DNA of 64,000 bases from Actinomycetota bacterium. Lineage in GTDB: Bacteria; Actinomycetota; Actinomycetes; S36-B12; FW305-bin1. Shown here piece by piece: positions 9,034-18,346 of the stretch (position 1 is its first letter; each line of letters starts with the position of its first letter). The notes below the pieces were generated by a model. That model was not told the DNA's origin and searched no databases. It was given only the letters and a program-made list of their open reading frames with translations. Position numbers and translations under genes: made by a program. The stretch is from positions 92,923-156,922 of the forward strand of contig SCTR01000008.1 in assembly GCA_004297305.1 (NCBI GenBank), given 5' to 3'.

Positions 9034-10741
9034 TCGGCAACCGGCGGTCCCGCCCGAACGCCCGGAACGAGATCTTGGTCCCCGGGGGGTACTGCCGTCG
9101 CTTCCACTCGGCGCCGTCGGTGAGCCGCAGGACGTCCTCGACGAGGATCGGGTCGAAGCCTTGGGCGGCGAGATCGGCGGCGCTGCGGTCGTGTTCGACG
9201 TAGTCGTCGAGCAGGTCGTCCAGGACGGCGTAGTCCGGCAGTGAATCGCTGTCGAGTTGGCCGGGCCGAAGTTCCGCGCTGGGCGGCTTGTCGATGCTGG
9301 ACTCCGGAATCGGCGGGACCTGTCCGGCGGCCAGCGCGGCGGCGTTGCGTTGCCGCGCGAGTTCCCACACCAGGGTCTTGGCCACGTCCTTCAGCGGTGC
9401 GAAGCCACCGACCGCGTCGCCGTAGATCGTGGAATAGCCGACCGACAGCTCACTCTTGTTGCCCGTCGCGAGGACGAGGTGTCCCTCGGAGTTGGAGATC
9501 GCCATCAGCGTCGTCCCGCGGACCCGGGCCTGCAGATTCTCCTCGCTGAGCCCGGACAGCGGCAGGACTGCGGCGAACGCGTCCACCATGCCGGCGATCG
9601 GCACGGTACGCAGCTGACAGCCGGTGCGGCGCGCCAACTCGGCGGCGTCGCTGCGGGAGTGCTCGGAGGAGTACGAACTCGGCATGGACACGCCGTAGAC
9701 GTTCTGCGCCCCGATGGCGTCGCAGGCGATGGCGGCGACCAGCGCCGAGTCGATGCCACCGGACAGGCCGAGCACGACACTGCGGAACCCGTTCTTGCGC
9801 ACGTAGTCCCGCAGGCCGAGCACGAGCGCGGCATACACGTCTGCCGGTTCGGCCAGCGGTTCGGCCCGCGGTGGGATCTGGCGTGGGCGGTCCGGCGTGG
9901 GGTGATCGGGCAGCACGAGGATGTCGCCGCCATCGGGCAGCCGTCGTGGCGCGGTGGCCGCTGGCAGGTCCAGGTCGACCACGAGCAGGTGCTCGGCGAA
10001 CTGCGGCCCCCGGGCGAGCAGGTCGCCGGCGGGGGAGACCACGATCGAGTCGCCGTCGAAAACCAGCTCGTCCTGCCCGCCGACCATGTTCAGGTAGGCC
10101 AGCGTGCAGCCGGCCTCGGCGGCCCGGTCGGTGCACAACTGCAGCCGGACGTCGTCCTTGTTGCGTTCGTAGGGCGAACCATTGATCACCACGAGCAGGC
10201 CGGCGTGGGTACCGCGCACCTGCGCGACCGGCCCGCCGGGTTGCCAGAGGTCCTCGCAGATCGCCAGCGCGACATCGACACCGCGCACCCGCACCACGCA
10301 GGCCTGCGCCCCGGGGACGAAGTACCGGGCCTCGTCGAACACGCCGTAGTTCGGCAGATGGTGTTTGACGTAGCGCGCCACGGCCTGCCCGCCGTACAGC
10401 ACCGACGCCGCGTTCACCGGCGCGCCGCGGGGCGCCCCGACGCGGTCCTCGCGGCCGTCGATCCAGTCCAGATGGCCGACGACGACGGGGATCCCGGCCA
10501 GCCCGTCATCGGCCAGGTCCCCGGCCAGCTGGTGCAGGGCATGGCGGGAGGCTTCGCGGAACGACGGTCGTAGTGCCAGGTCCTCGACCGGATAGCCGGT
10601 GAGCATCAGCTCGGGAAAGGCGACCAGGTCGGCGCCGGCCGCTGCCGCCTGTGCGGTCCAGCGCCGGACGTCGGCGGCGTTCGCCGCGATAGCTCCGACG
10701 GTGGGATTGCACTGGGCGAGGGCGAGGCGCAGCGATGGCAC
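8930..10741 (-). CDS. nadE: Glutamine-dependent NAD+ synthetase
   Basis: A 603-residue two-domain enzyme making NAD+ from deamido-NAD+, glutamine and ATP. The N-terminal nitrilase-like glutaminase shows the triad context: Glu in FPELMLTGYP, Lys in RYVKHHLPNYGVFDE and Cys in LAICEDLW. The C-terminal synthetase has the ATP pyrophosphatase loop GLSGGIDSAL, ATGNKSELSVGYSTIYGD and IPESSIDKPPSAELRPGQ. A roughly 30-residue Pro/Ser-rich tail after LPITNRW is not part of the fold and is what overlaps the tetR 3' end. The start GTG 10741 leads directly into SLRLALAQCNPTVG. Divergent from glnA2. Confidence 0.96.
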   Translation of the reverse strand: MPSLRLALAQCNPTVGAIAANAADVRRWTAQAAAAGADLVAFPELMLTGYPVEDLALRPSFREASRHALHQLAGDLADDGLAGIPVVVGHLDWIDGREDRVGAPRGAPVNAASVLYGGQAVARYVKHHLPNYGVFDEARYFVPGAQACVVRVRGVDVALAICEDLWQPGGPVAQVRGTHAGLLVVINGSPYERNKDDVRLQLCTDRAAEAGCTLAYLNMVGGQDELVFDGDSIVVSPAGDLLARGPQFAEHLLVVDLDLPAATAPRRLPDGGDILVLPDHPTPDRPRQIPPRAEPLAEPADVYAALVLGLRDYVRKNGFRSVVLGLSGGIDSALVAAIACDAIGAQNVYGVSMPSSYSSEHSRSDAAELARRTGCQLRTVPIAGMVDAFAAVLPLSGLSEENLQARVRGTTLMAISNSEGHLVLATGNKSELSVGYSTIYGDAVGGFAPLKDVAKTLVWELARQRNAAALAAGQVPPIPESSIDKPPSAELRPGQLDSDSLPDYAVLDDLLDDYVEHDRSAADLAAQGFDPILVEDVLRLTDGAEWKRRQYPPGTKISFRAFGRDRRLPITNRWREPAPPSPPHPSPPQQQSAGPGLDEAPAG

Positions 10742-10936
10742 GTCGGGAGGCTAGCCGCGCCGCAGCGACCGCGCTGCCGGGGACCGGTACGCCGACTCTC
10801 GCCGGCCGACGATCGCGGGACCGTCCGGTCGTGGCGGGCGCCGATGCTCGCACCAGGCGTCGCATCGCGACGGTCCCCTCCGTGTCGCGGGCCCCTGCAA
10901 TACCGCCGTAACCGATCACGGGGCAGGATGACCGCC

Positions 10937-12274
10937 ATGGACAAGCAGACCGAGTTCGTGCTGCGGACGATCGAGGAGCGCGACACGCGGTTCGTGCGCC
11001 TCTGGTTCACCGACGTGCTCGGCACTCTCAAATCGGTCGCGATCGCCCCGGCCGAACTGGAAGGCGCGTTCGCCGAGGGCATCGGCTTCGACGGCTCGGC
11101 GATCGAAGGTTTCGCCCGGGTGTCGGAGTCGGACATGCTGGCGCGCCCGGATCCGTCGACCTTTCAGATCCTGCCGTGGCGCGGCGAGAACCAGGGTGTC
11201 GCGCGGTTGTTCTGCGACATCCTCATGCCCGACGGGTCGCCGTCGTACGCCGATCCGCGCTGGGTGCTCAAGCGGACCCTGGCGCGCGCCGCCGACCTCG
11301 GCTTCACCTTCTACACCCATCCCGAGGTGGAGTTCTTCCTGCTCAAGGACAAGCCGGAGCCCGGCGGCGACCCGGTCCCGGTGGACAGCTTCGGGTACTT
11401 CGACCACACGCCGCAGAACGTGGGTCACGACTTCCGCCGGCAGGCCATCGGCCTGCTCGAGGCGATGGGGATCTCGGTCGAGTTCAGTCATCACGAGGGC
11501 GGGCCGGGCCAGCAGGAGATCGACCTGCGGTACGCCGACGCGCTGACGACCGCCGACAACGTCATGACGTTCCGGCTGGTGGTGAAGGAGGTCGCGCTGG
11601 AGCAGGGCATGTATGCCTCGTTCATGCCCAAGCCGTTCCGCGACCATCCGGGCTCCGGTATGCATACGCACCTGTCACTGTTCGAAGGCGATCGCAATGC
11701 CTTCCACGAGGCGGGCGCGGATCTCCAGCTGTCGAAGGTCGCGCGGTCGTTCATCGCCGGCCTGCTGCAGTTCGCTCCGGACATCACCGCGGTCACCAAC
11801 CAGTGGATCAACTCGTACAAGCGGCTGGCCGGTGGCGGCGAGGCGCCGGCGTGGGTGTGCTGGGGGCACAACAACCGCTCGGCGCTGGTACGGGTTCCGA
11901 TGTACAAGCCGACCAAGGGCAACTCGACCCGGGTCGAGGTCCGTTCGCTGGACAGTGCGTGCAACCCGTACCTGGCGTACGCCGTGCTGCTCGCCGCGGG
12001 CCTGAAGGGCATCGAACTCGGCCTGGAACTGCCGCCGGGTGCTGAGGACGACGTGTGGTCGCTCACCGAGGCCGAACGCCGGGCGCTCGGCATGCGACCG
12101 CTGCCGCAGTCGCTGAACCAGGCCATCGAGGCGATGGAGGGCTCGGAGCTGGTGGCCGAGACCTTGGGGGAGCACGTCTTCGACTTCTTCCTGCGCAACA
12201 AGAAGGCGGAGTGGGAGGACTACCGGCGTCAGGTCAGCCGCTACGAGCTCGATCGGTACCTGCCGGTCCTCTGA
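10937..12274 (+). CDS. glnA2: Glutamine synthetase type I, GlnA2 subgroup
   Basis: A 445-residue protein, the length of mycobacterial GlnA2 rather than GlnA1 (about 475). Motifs: FDGSAIEGFARVSESDM, the metal-binding EVEFFLL and SVEFSHHEGGPGQQEIDLRY, MPKPF...GSGMHTHLSL, and NRSALVRVP. The region where GlnA1 carries its adenylylated Tyr reads DDVWSLTEAE, so that Tyr is absent and GlnE control is unlikely. GlnA2-type proteins may have other amine substrates or low synthetase activity. ATG 10937 gives the usual MDKQTEFVL start; ATG 10928 is an alternative. glnE follows after 158 bases. Confidence 0.94.
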   Translation: MDKQTEFVLRTIEERDTRFVRLWFTDVLGTLKSVAIAPAELEGAFAEGIGFDGSAIEGFARVSESDMLARPDPSTFQILPWRGENQGVARLFCDILMPDGSPSYADPRWVLKRTLARAADLGFTFYTHPEVEFFLLKDKPEPGGDPVPVDSFGYFDHTPQNVGHDFRRQAIGLLEAMGISVEFSHHEGGPGQQEIDLRYADALTTADNVMTFRLVVKEVALEQGMYASFMPKPFRDHPGSGMHTHLSLFEGDRNAFHEAGADLQLSKVARSFIAGLLQFAPDITAVTNQWINSYKRLAGGGEAPAWVCWGHNNRSALVRVPMYKPTKGNSTRVEVRSLDSACNPYLAYAVLLAAGLKGIELGLELPPGAEDDVWSLTEAERRALGMRPLPQSLNQAIEAMEGSELVAETLGEHVFDFFLRNKKAEWEDYRRQVSRYELDRYLPVL

Positions 12275-12432
12275 GGTCGCCGGTCCGCGGAGGTTGCCGG
12301 CGCGCTGAGGTGGCCGCGCGCTGACGTCGCCGGTCTGCTGAGGTTGTGCCGGCGGACCAGGTGCAGGTTCCCGCGCTTGAGCGTGCGCGGCGGACGGGGA
12401 TCGGCCGGCGACGTGGCGGCTAGGGTCGCCGG

Positions 12433-15400
12433 GTGACGACGCTGCCCGGCCACCGGGCCGAGCCCGGACCGGCGGGCCGGCCGTCGAGCCGGCAGGCCCG
12501 ACTGGCTCGGCTCGGCTTCGTCGACGTCGCCCGCGCGGACGGCCTGCTGGATTCCCCGGCGATGCAGGCACTGCTGGCGGCGCTGCCGGCGGACGCCGTG
12601 GACCTGCTGCTCGACGACCTCGGGGATGCCGCCGATCCCGATCAAGCGCTGGTCTGCCTGATCCGAGTCGTGGACAGTGCCGCCGGCGGGGATGGCACGC
12701 CGGACGCCGCCGCCGCGGAGGCTACCGCGCTGCGAGGCGCGGTGGCAGCAGCAGGACCGTTGCGCCGCAGGCTGATCGCCGTCCTCGGCACCTCGCTGGG
12801 GTTGGCCGACCACCTGGTCCGCCACCCGGGGCAGTGGCGGGCGCTGACCGACGACTGGGTACGGGAACCGCTGGACGCCGCGGCGGTCCGCGGCGCATTG
12901 CTGCGGGCCGTGGGCGCGGACCCGACGGACGAGGTGCCGGTCGCCCGGGGTGCGGGTCCGGAGGTGCTGGCCGACCTGCGCGTCGCCTACCGGCGCCTGC
13001 TGCTGAGCCTGGCCGCGCTCGACCTGGTCGGCGACGACGGCGGCCCCGGGCTGCCGGTCGAGGAGGTCGGCGCGGCGTTGGCCGCGCTCGCCGACGCCGC
13101 ATTGGACGCGGCGGTCGCCGTCGCCCGTGCCGGCCTGCCGCCGGATGCGCCGCCGTGCCGGTTCGCGGTGATCGGGATGGGTAAGTGTGGCGGGCGTGAA
13201 CTGAACTACGTCAGCGACGTCGACGTCATCTTCGTCGCCGAACCGTTCCCGGGCGGGGACGAGGTCGGCGCCCTGGCGACGGGGACCAAGCTCGCCGCCG
13301 GGGTGATCCGGGCCTGCAGCGCGACCACTGCCGAGGGCAGCCTCTGGGAGGTCGACGCGGCACTGCGCCCGGAGGGTCGCAGCGGCGCGCTGGTTCGAAC
13401 GCTGGCCAGCCATGTGGCGTACTACCAGCGCTGGGCGAGCACCTGGGAGTACCAGGCGTTGCTGAAGGCGCGCCCCGCGGCCGGCGACCGCGCGCTGGGG
13501 GCGGCGTACGTCGATGCGGTCCTGCCGTTCATCTGGGCCGCCGCTGACCGGTCGAACTTCGTCGAAGACGTCCAGGCGATGCGGCGCCGCGTCGAGCAGC
13601 ACGTACCGTCCCGCGATGCCGAACGGCAACTCAAACTCGGGCCCGGTGGCCTGCGCGACGTCGAGTTCGCGGTGCAATTGCTGCAGCTGGTCCACGGGCG
13701 AAGCGACGTGATGCTGCGCAGCTCCAACACGTTGGAAGCGTTGGAATCGTTGTCCACCTGGGGTTACGTCGGCCGGGAGGACGCCGCCTCGCTGGCCACG
13801 GCGTACCGGTTCCTGCGTCGGCTGGAGCATCGGATCCAGTTGCACCGGTTGCGCCGTACCCACGTGGTCCCGGACGACGACGCGGACCTGCGGCGGCTCG
13901 GCCGGTCGCTGGGTTTCCGGGTCGATCCGGTGGACGACCTGGTGGCGGCGTTCCGGCGGCACCGGCGTGAGGTACGCCGGTTGCACGAAAAACTGTTCTA
14001 CCGGCCGTTGCTGAACGCCGTCGCCCGGCTGCCAGCCGGCGACGCCCGCCTCACCCCGGAGGCCGCCGAGCAGCGGCTGGTCGCGCTCGGGTACGTCGAT
14101 CCCGCCGGGGCGCTTCGGCATATCGAAGCGCTGACCTCCGGGATGGCCCGGCGCGCGGCGATCCAGCGCACGCTGCTGCCCGTGCTGTTGGGGTGGTTCG
14201 CCGACGCTCCCGACCCCGACGCCGGGCTGCTGGCCTTCCGCCGGCTGTCCGATTCGCTGGGAGCCACCCCGTGGTATCTGCGGTTGCTTCGCGACGAATC
14301 GGCTGCGGCAGAGCGGATGGCGGCGGTGCTGGCGACCAGTCGTTATGCTTCCGGGCTGCTGCTGCGCGCCCCGGAGGCGGTCCGGATGCTCGCCGACGAC
14401 GGCGAACTTGTCCCGCGCAGTCAGGAAGCCCTGGAAACCGAGGCATTGTCGGCGGCGACGCGTTACGACGATCCGGAACTGGCCGTCGCCGCGGTGCGGG
14501 CGCTGCGTCGCCGGGAACTGTTGCGGGTGTCGGTGGCGGACCTGTCGGGGCTGCTGGATATCGAGGCGGTCGGCGCGGCGCTGTCGGAGGTGACCGCCGC
14601 GACCGTGGTCGGGGCATTGCAGGCCGCGGTCCGGTCGGTCGGACGGAGCACCGGCGGCAAGCTGCCCACGCGCCTGGCGATCATCGCGATGGGCCGGTTC
14701 GGCGGCCGTGAGCTCGGTTACGCCAGCGACGCCGACGTGATCTTCGTCCATGACCCGTTGCCCGGCGCCGACGAGCGGGCGGCGGCTGACGCGGCGCTCG
14801 CGGTGGCCAACGAGCTTCGCCGGCTGCTCGCCGTACCGTCACCGGACCCACCGCTGGTGATCGACGCGGACCTGCGACCGGAGGGCCGCGCCGGGGCGCT
14901 GGTGCGGACGCTGTCGGCGTACGCCGCCTACTACGCGCGGTGGAGCGAGACCTGGGAGAGCCAGGCACTGCTGCGTGCCTCGTTCGTCGCCGGCGATCCG
15001 GAGTTGGGGCAGCGCTTCCTGCAACTCGCCAACCCCTTGCGGTGGCCGGACGGCGGGGTCGACGAGGAGGCGGTCCGGGAGATCCGGCGGCTCAAGGCGC
15101 GCATGGAGGCCGAACGGCTGCCGCGCGGCGCGGATCCGGCGATGCACACGAAGCTCGGCCGCGGGGGCCTGTCCGACGTCGAATGGGCGGTGCAGCTCAT
15201 GCAGCTGCGGTACGCCGGACAGCAGCGCAACCTGCAGACCACCGGCACGCTGGCCGCGCTGCGCGCCGCCGAAGCAGCGGGGCTGTTCGACGACCAGGAC
15301 GCCGAGGCGCTGCTCGGGGCGTGGCGGATCGCCAGCCGGGTGCGCAACGCCGCCATGCTGGTGCGGGGCCGGCCGGTGGACTCGGTCCCGTCGGACCTGC

Positions 15401-15525
15401 GCGAGCTGCGAGCGGTGGCGCACGTGCTGGGCTACGGTCCGTCCGATAGCGGTCGGTTGCTGGACGATTACCGACGGTTGACCCGCCGGGCGAGGAGTGT
15501 CGTCGAGCGGGTCTTCTACCAGTGA
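12433..15525 (+). CDS. glnE: Bifunctional glutamine synthetase adenylyltransferase/deadenylase
   Basis: A 1030-residue protein, full length for the family. It has two nucleotidyltransferase domains joined by a linker: the first contains GMGKCGGRELNYVSDVDVIF (about residues 250-270), the second AMGRFGGRELGYASDADVIF (about 755-775); each is followed by a helical GlnD-PII-uridylyl-like region (KLGPGGLRDVEFAVQLLQL and KLGRGGLSDVEWAVQLMQL). It adenylylates and deadenylylates the GlnA1 Tyr in response to nitrogen status. Start GTG 12433. The 158-base gap before it carries loose repeats of a GCTGAGGTNGCCGG-like unit. In related genomes glnE abuts glnA1; here 31 kb separates them. Confidence 0.97.
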   Translation: MTTLPGHRAEPGPAGRPSSRQARLARLGFVDVARADGLLDSPAMQALLAALPADAVDLLLDDLGDAADPDQALVCLIRVVDSAAGGDGTPDAAAAEATALRGAVAAAGPLRRRLIAVLGTSLGLADHLVRHPGQWRALTDDWVREPLDAAAVRGALLRAVGADPTDEVPVARGAGPEVLADLRVAYRRLLLSLAALDLVGDDGGPGLPVEEVGAALAALADAALDAAVAVARAGLPPDAPPCRFAVIGMGKCGGRELNYVSDVDVIFVAEPFPGGDEVGALATGTKLAAGVIRACSATTAEGSLWEVDAALRPEGRSGALVRTLASHVAYYQRWASTWEYQALLKARPAAGDRALGAAYVDAVLPFIWAAADRSNFVEDVQAMRRRVEQHVPSRDAERQLKLGPGGLRDVEFAVQLLQLVHGRSDVMLRSSNTLEALESLSTWGYVGREDAASLATAYRFLRRLEHRIQLHRLRRTHVVPDDDADLRRLGRSLGFRVDPVDDLVAAFRRHRREVRRLHEKLFYRPLLNAVARLPAGDARLTPEAAEQRLVALGYVDPAGALRHIEALTSGMARRAAIQRTLLPVLLGWFADAPDPDAGLLAFRRLSDSLGATPWYLRLLRDESAAAERMAAVLATSRYASGLLLRAPEAVRMLADDGELVPRSQEALETEALSAATRYDDPELAVAAVRALRRRELLRVSVADLSGLLDIEAVGAALSEVTAATVVGALQAAVRSVGRSTGGKLPTRLAIIAMGRFGGRELGYASDADVIFVHDPLPGADERAAADAALAVANELRRLLAVPSPDPPLVIDADLRPEGRAGALVRTLSAYAAYYARWSETWESQALLRASFVAGDPELGQRFLQLANPLRWPDGGVDEEAVREIRRLKARMEAERLPRGADPAMHTKLGRGGLSDVEWAVQLMQLRYAGQQRNLQTTGTLAALRAAEAAGLFDDQDAEALLGAWRIASRVRNAAMLVRGRPVDSVPSDLRELRAVAHVLGYGPSDSGRLLDDYRRLTRRARSVVERVFYQ

Positions 15526-15532
15526 GGCGGAG

Positions 15533-16786
15533 ATGAGCGTGCAGTCGGGGGCGAGTCCGGTCCGGTACCGGGACGTCCTCGCGCACCGCGAGTTCCGCGG
15601 CATTGTGGCCGCCCAGGTGGCCAGCGAATCCGGTGACCAGGTCGCCCGGGTAGCGCTGGCCCTGCTCGTGCTGGACCGGACCGGGTCGGCGCTGGGGGCC
15701 GCGGCGGCATTCGCCGTCGGCGCGGTCCCCGCGGTCTTCGGCGGCTCGTTGCTCGGCCCGCTCGCCGACCGGCTGTCCCGGCGGGGCGTCATGCTCGTCG
15801 CCGACGCCGCCCGCGCCCTCATCGTCGCGTTCATGGCACTGACGGTGGTCACCGGCGTGCCGCTCTGGGTGCCGTTCGCCATCCTCTTCGTCGCCGAGTT
15901 GTTCACCGCGCCGTTCGATGCGGCGCGTACGGCGACGGTGCCCGACGTGCTGCCGGCCCATCAGATCGCGGCCGGCATGGGGATGACGCGCTCGTTGACG
16001 TTGATCAACCAGATCATCGGGCTCGCCCTGGGCGCCGTCGTGGTGAACCTGCTCGGCTCGCAGGTGGCGCTGGCGCTGGACGCCGTGTCGTTCGCCGCGT
16101 CATTCCTCATTCTCTCCTTGACGTTGAAGCCGCGTCCGGCCGCGCTGGTGGGCGAGCCGTCGCTGCTGGTCCTCCTGTCGGATCTGCGCGAGGGCGCGGT
16201 GCTGTTGGCCCGCGACCGGTCCCGCCGGTCCGTCGTCCTGTTGGCCTGCCTGATGGCCTGGCCGTTGGTGGCGCCGGAGGCGGCGGCCCTGGCTTACGCG
16301 CGAGACCAGGGTGTCGGCGACGAGTGGGGCGGCGCGTTGATGGCGATCAGCCTGGCCGGAGCCGCGGTCGGCAGCGTCCTCATCGGCCGGCAACGGCCCC
16401 TGGTGCAACTGGACCTGGTCTTCCCGTTCGCGGTGGCGTGCACGCTGCCGATGCTGGCGACGGCCGGCAGCCCTACCGTCGCGGTGACCGCGTTGCTGTG
16501 GTGCGCCGCGGGCGTGTTGTCGGCCTTCGTCGTCTCCCTGATGGCCTTCACCAACATCCTCACTCCGCCGTCACAGCGCGGGCGAGTCGCCGGGATCGCG
16601 GGTGCGGGCTTCACCCTGACCTCGGCGCTCGGCTTCCTGCTCACCGGCTGGATCGCGGACCTCACCTCGCCGGCGTTCGCGGTCGTGGTGGGCGGCGTCG
16701 TCGGCTTGCTCGCGCTGGGGCTGATGGTGCGGTTGTGGCCTGGCCATGAACTCCGAAGCCGGCTGCGGGCGCTCGACGAAATGTGA
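15533..16786 (+). CDS. MFS transporter, 12-TM exporter (MFS_3-like)
   Basis: A 417-residue membrane protein beginning YRDVLAHREFRGIVAAQVASESGDQVARVALALLVLDRTGSA, typical of the macrolide/enterobactin exporter branch of MFS. Motif A in the first half is GPLADRLSRRGVMLVAD. About 12 hydrophobic segments can be counted. ATG 15533 lies 7 bases after the glnE stop, with GGCGGAG as ribosome site, so it may be co-transcribed with glnE. Substrate unknown. Confidence 0.9.
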   Translation: MSVQSGASPVRYRDVLAHREFRGIVAAQVASESGDQVARVALALLVLDRTGSALGAAAAFAVGAVPAVFGGSLLGPLADRLSRRGVMLVADAARALIVAFMALTVVTGVPLWVPFAILFVAELFTAPFDAARTATVPDVLPAHQIAAGMGMTRSLTLINQIIGLALGAVVVNLLGSQVALALDAVSFAASFLILSLTLKPRPAALVGEPSLLVLLSDLREGAVLLARDRSRRSVVLLACLMAWPLVAPEAAALAYARDQGVGDEWGGALMAISLAGAAVGSVLIGRQRPLVQLDLVFPFAVACTLPMLATAGSPTVAVTALLWCAAGVLSAFVVSLMAFTNILTPPSQRGRVAGIAGAGFTLTSALGFLLTGWIADLTSPAFAVVVGGVVGLLALGLMVRLWPGHELRSRLRALDEM

Positions 16787-16913
16787 CGTGTCGCAGTCTG
16801 GTCACGCCGGTCGCAGTCGTGTCGCAGCTGCCTGACGACAGCCGCCGGTGCGTGCCAGGGCGACTACGGTGAGTCGTGTTCGACGAGGGACCACGTTGAT
16901 GAGGGGACCCGTC

Positions 16914-17042
16914 ATGGCCACCACCAGGGACGAGAAGCAGATCGCGCTGTTGGTCGGGCTCATTCCGGTGCTCGACCACACCGTCGCGGAACGCCGTCGT
17001 GACGCTGCCGTCGATCCGGTGCGCACCGCTGACGCGTCCTGA
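16914..17042 (+). CDS. Possible small protein (42 aa)
   Basis: ATG 16914 follows GAGGGGACC and reads ATTRDEKQIALLVGLIPVLDHTV, then a charged tail. The composition is protein-like with one mildly hydrophobic helix, but no homologue is recognised. An earlier in-frame ATG adds five residues. It may simply be a chance open frame ahead of the CDGSH gene. Confidence 0.35.
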   Translation: MATTRDEKQIALLVGLIPVLDHTVAERRRDAAVDPVRTADAS

Positions 17043-17083
17043 TCAGTCTCGTCCCTCCCGTTTGACGCCCCCGCGGCCCGGGA

Positions 17084-17329
17084 ATGCCCGCAGCCGTGGG
17101 CGAGCCGACGCGTGGGGCCAGCATTACGCCGTACCGCGACGGACCGCTGGTCCTGCGGGGCGAGTTCGAGATCCGCGACGCCGACGGCCGTCTCATCGAA
17201 CCGGGTCGCCGCACCGTTGCGTTGTGCCGCTGCGGTTTCTCCTCGACCAAACCGTTCTGCGACGGCTCACATCAGGGCAGCCGGTTCTCCGACGACGGTC
17301 TCGATCAGCGGCCGCACCGGCCGGCCTGA
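17084..17329 (+). CDS. CDGSH iron-sulfur domain protein
   Basis: An 81-residue protein with the complete CDGSH 2Fe-2S ligand set: Cys48, Cys50, Cys59 and His63 in LCRCGFSSTKPFCDGSH. The N-terminal half (GPLVLRGEFEIRDADGRLIEPG) is the extended beta region that precedes the motif in bacterial single-CDGSH proteins. Such proteins bind a labile, redox-active 2Fe-2S cluster; the partner is unknown. The last 63 bases overlap the 3' end of the glycosyltransferase gene on the other strand. It lies close to an iron-containing redox enzyme gene, and I recall this grouping from other Actinobacteria. Confidence 0.92.
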   Translation: MPAAVGEPTRGASITPYRDGPLVLRGEFEIRDADGRLIEPGRRTVALCRCGFSSTKPFCDGSHQGSRFSDDGLDQRPHRPA

Positions 17330-18328
17330 GCCTTCTTCGGGCTCGGCTAGCAGTGCGTCGCGTCGATGCCGAGCCATGGCGCGCAGTTCCCGGTTCGAAT
17401 GCGCCGCCCGCCGAAGGCGGTGCGGTCCGAAACGGACGCCGCCGTACCGCCAGCGACAGCCGACCGCGAGCCAACTGCAGATGCCGCGTTCGAGCACCCA
17501 CAGCGGCGCGAGCAGGCTGCCGGATGCCGGTAGGACGGACCGGCCGCCGGCGCGGCGCCGGCCGACCTCGGCCATCCCGACGATCGCCGCAGCGGCCGGT
17601 ATCAACCAGCCAGGGCGACGCAGGGCTGTGACGAGCACAGCGGGGACGACCGCCAGGAACAGCGCTGCACGCGGCGGCTGCGCGAGGTCGTCGTAGGCCT
17701 GCCGGATGCGTTGCGAGAAGAACTTGGCGGAACTCGGCGGACGGCGTTCGACGTAGATTCCGAGGGGGCGGCTCACCCGGCCGCCGGCCGCGCGTACCGT
17801 CCGCATGAGTTCGAGATTCTCGAACAGGACCGTGGCGCTGTAGCCACCCATTGCCACGAAACGAGAGCGGCGTACGGCGAAAGTGCCCGGATAGTCCGCG
17901 CCGAAGCAGCGATTCAGCAGCGAACGCGCGGTGTCCCAGCGACCGTGCCACGGGGACGGAGAGAAGTAGTTCTGGGGTCCGACGAGATCCGCGTCGGCCA
18001 GTGCCGCGACGACAGCCGCCAAACTGAACGGGTTGTACCGGACGTCGTCGTCGGCGATGACGACGTGCTCGCTGTGGCAGCGGGCGAGGCCGGTGAGGAC
18101 GCCGGTGACCTTGCCGTTGCGGCCGGCGAAGCACGGCCGTACGACGTCCGCGATCTCGTCCAGGGTCCGGCAGTGGCTACGGAACAATTCCTCGTCGGAG
18201 CCGTCGACGACGATGATCCGGACGTACGGCGAGATCCCGCGCAGGTATTCGGCGAGGTCGGCCAGGTCGCGGTCGTCCTGCCAGCGAAGCGGCAGGACGT
18301 AGTCCACGTCGAGTTCGGTCGTCGTCAT
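17267..18328 (-). CDS. Glycosyltransferase family 2-like protein
   Basis: A 353-residue protein with a GT-A Rossmann-like start (DYVLPLRW...VRIIVVDGSDEELF) and the metal-binding acidic motif VIADDDVRYNP, plus FAVRRSRFVAMGGYSATVLFENLELMRTVRAAGG, where the ENLEL acidic residues would act like the ED motif. Two hydrophobic segments near residues 230-265 suggest membrane attachment. The last 40 residues are charged. It lies 18 bases downstream of the iron-containing redox enzyme gene, so the two are probably one operon. Acceptor unknown. Confidence 0.85.
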   Translation of the reverse strand: MTTTELDVDYVLPLRWQDDRDLADLAEYLRGISPYVRIIVVDGSDEELFRSHCRTLDEIADVVRPCFAGRNGKVTGVLTGLARCHSEHVVIADDDVRYNPFSLAAVVAALADADLVGPQNYFSPSPWHGRWDTARSLLNRCFGADYPGTFAVRRSRFVAMGGYSATVLFENLELMRTVRAAGGRVSRPLGIYVERRPPSSAKFFSQRIRQAYDDLAQPPRAALFLAVVPAVLVTALRRPGWLIPAAAAIVGMAEVGRRRAGGRSVLPASGSLLAPLWVLERGICSWLAVGCRWRYGGVRFGPHRLRRAAHSNRELRAMARHRRDALLAEPEEGSGRPVRPLIETVVGEPAALM

Positions 18329-18346
18329 GCCCAGGCCGTCCGGCGG

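Noticed and set aside
10937..12274. Second GlnE-regulated glutamine synthetase
   Set aside because: The adenylylation Tyr region reads DDVWSLTE, so the target Tyr is missing.
12241..14751. Reverse-strand open frame of 836 codons across glnE
   Set aside because: Antisense of glnE, which is a complete and well-conserved gene; no motifs in the shadow frame.
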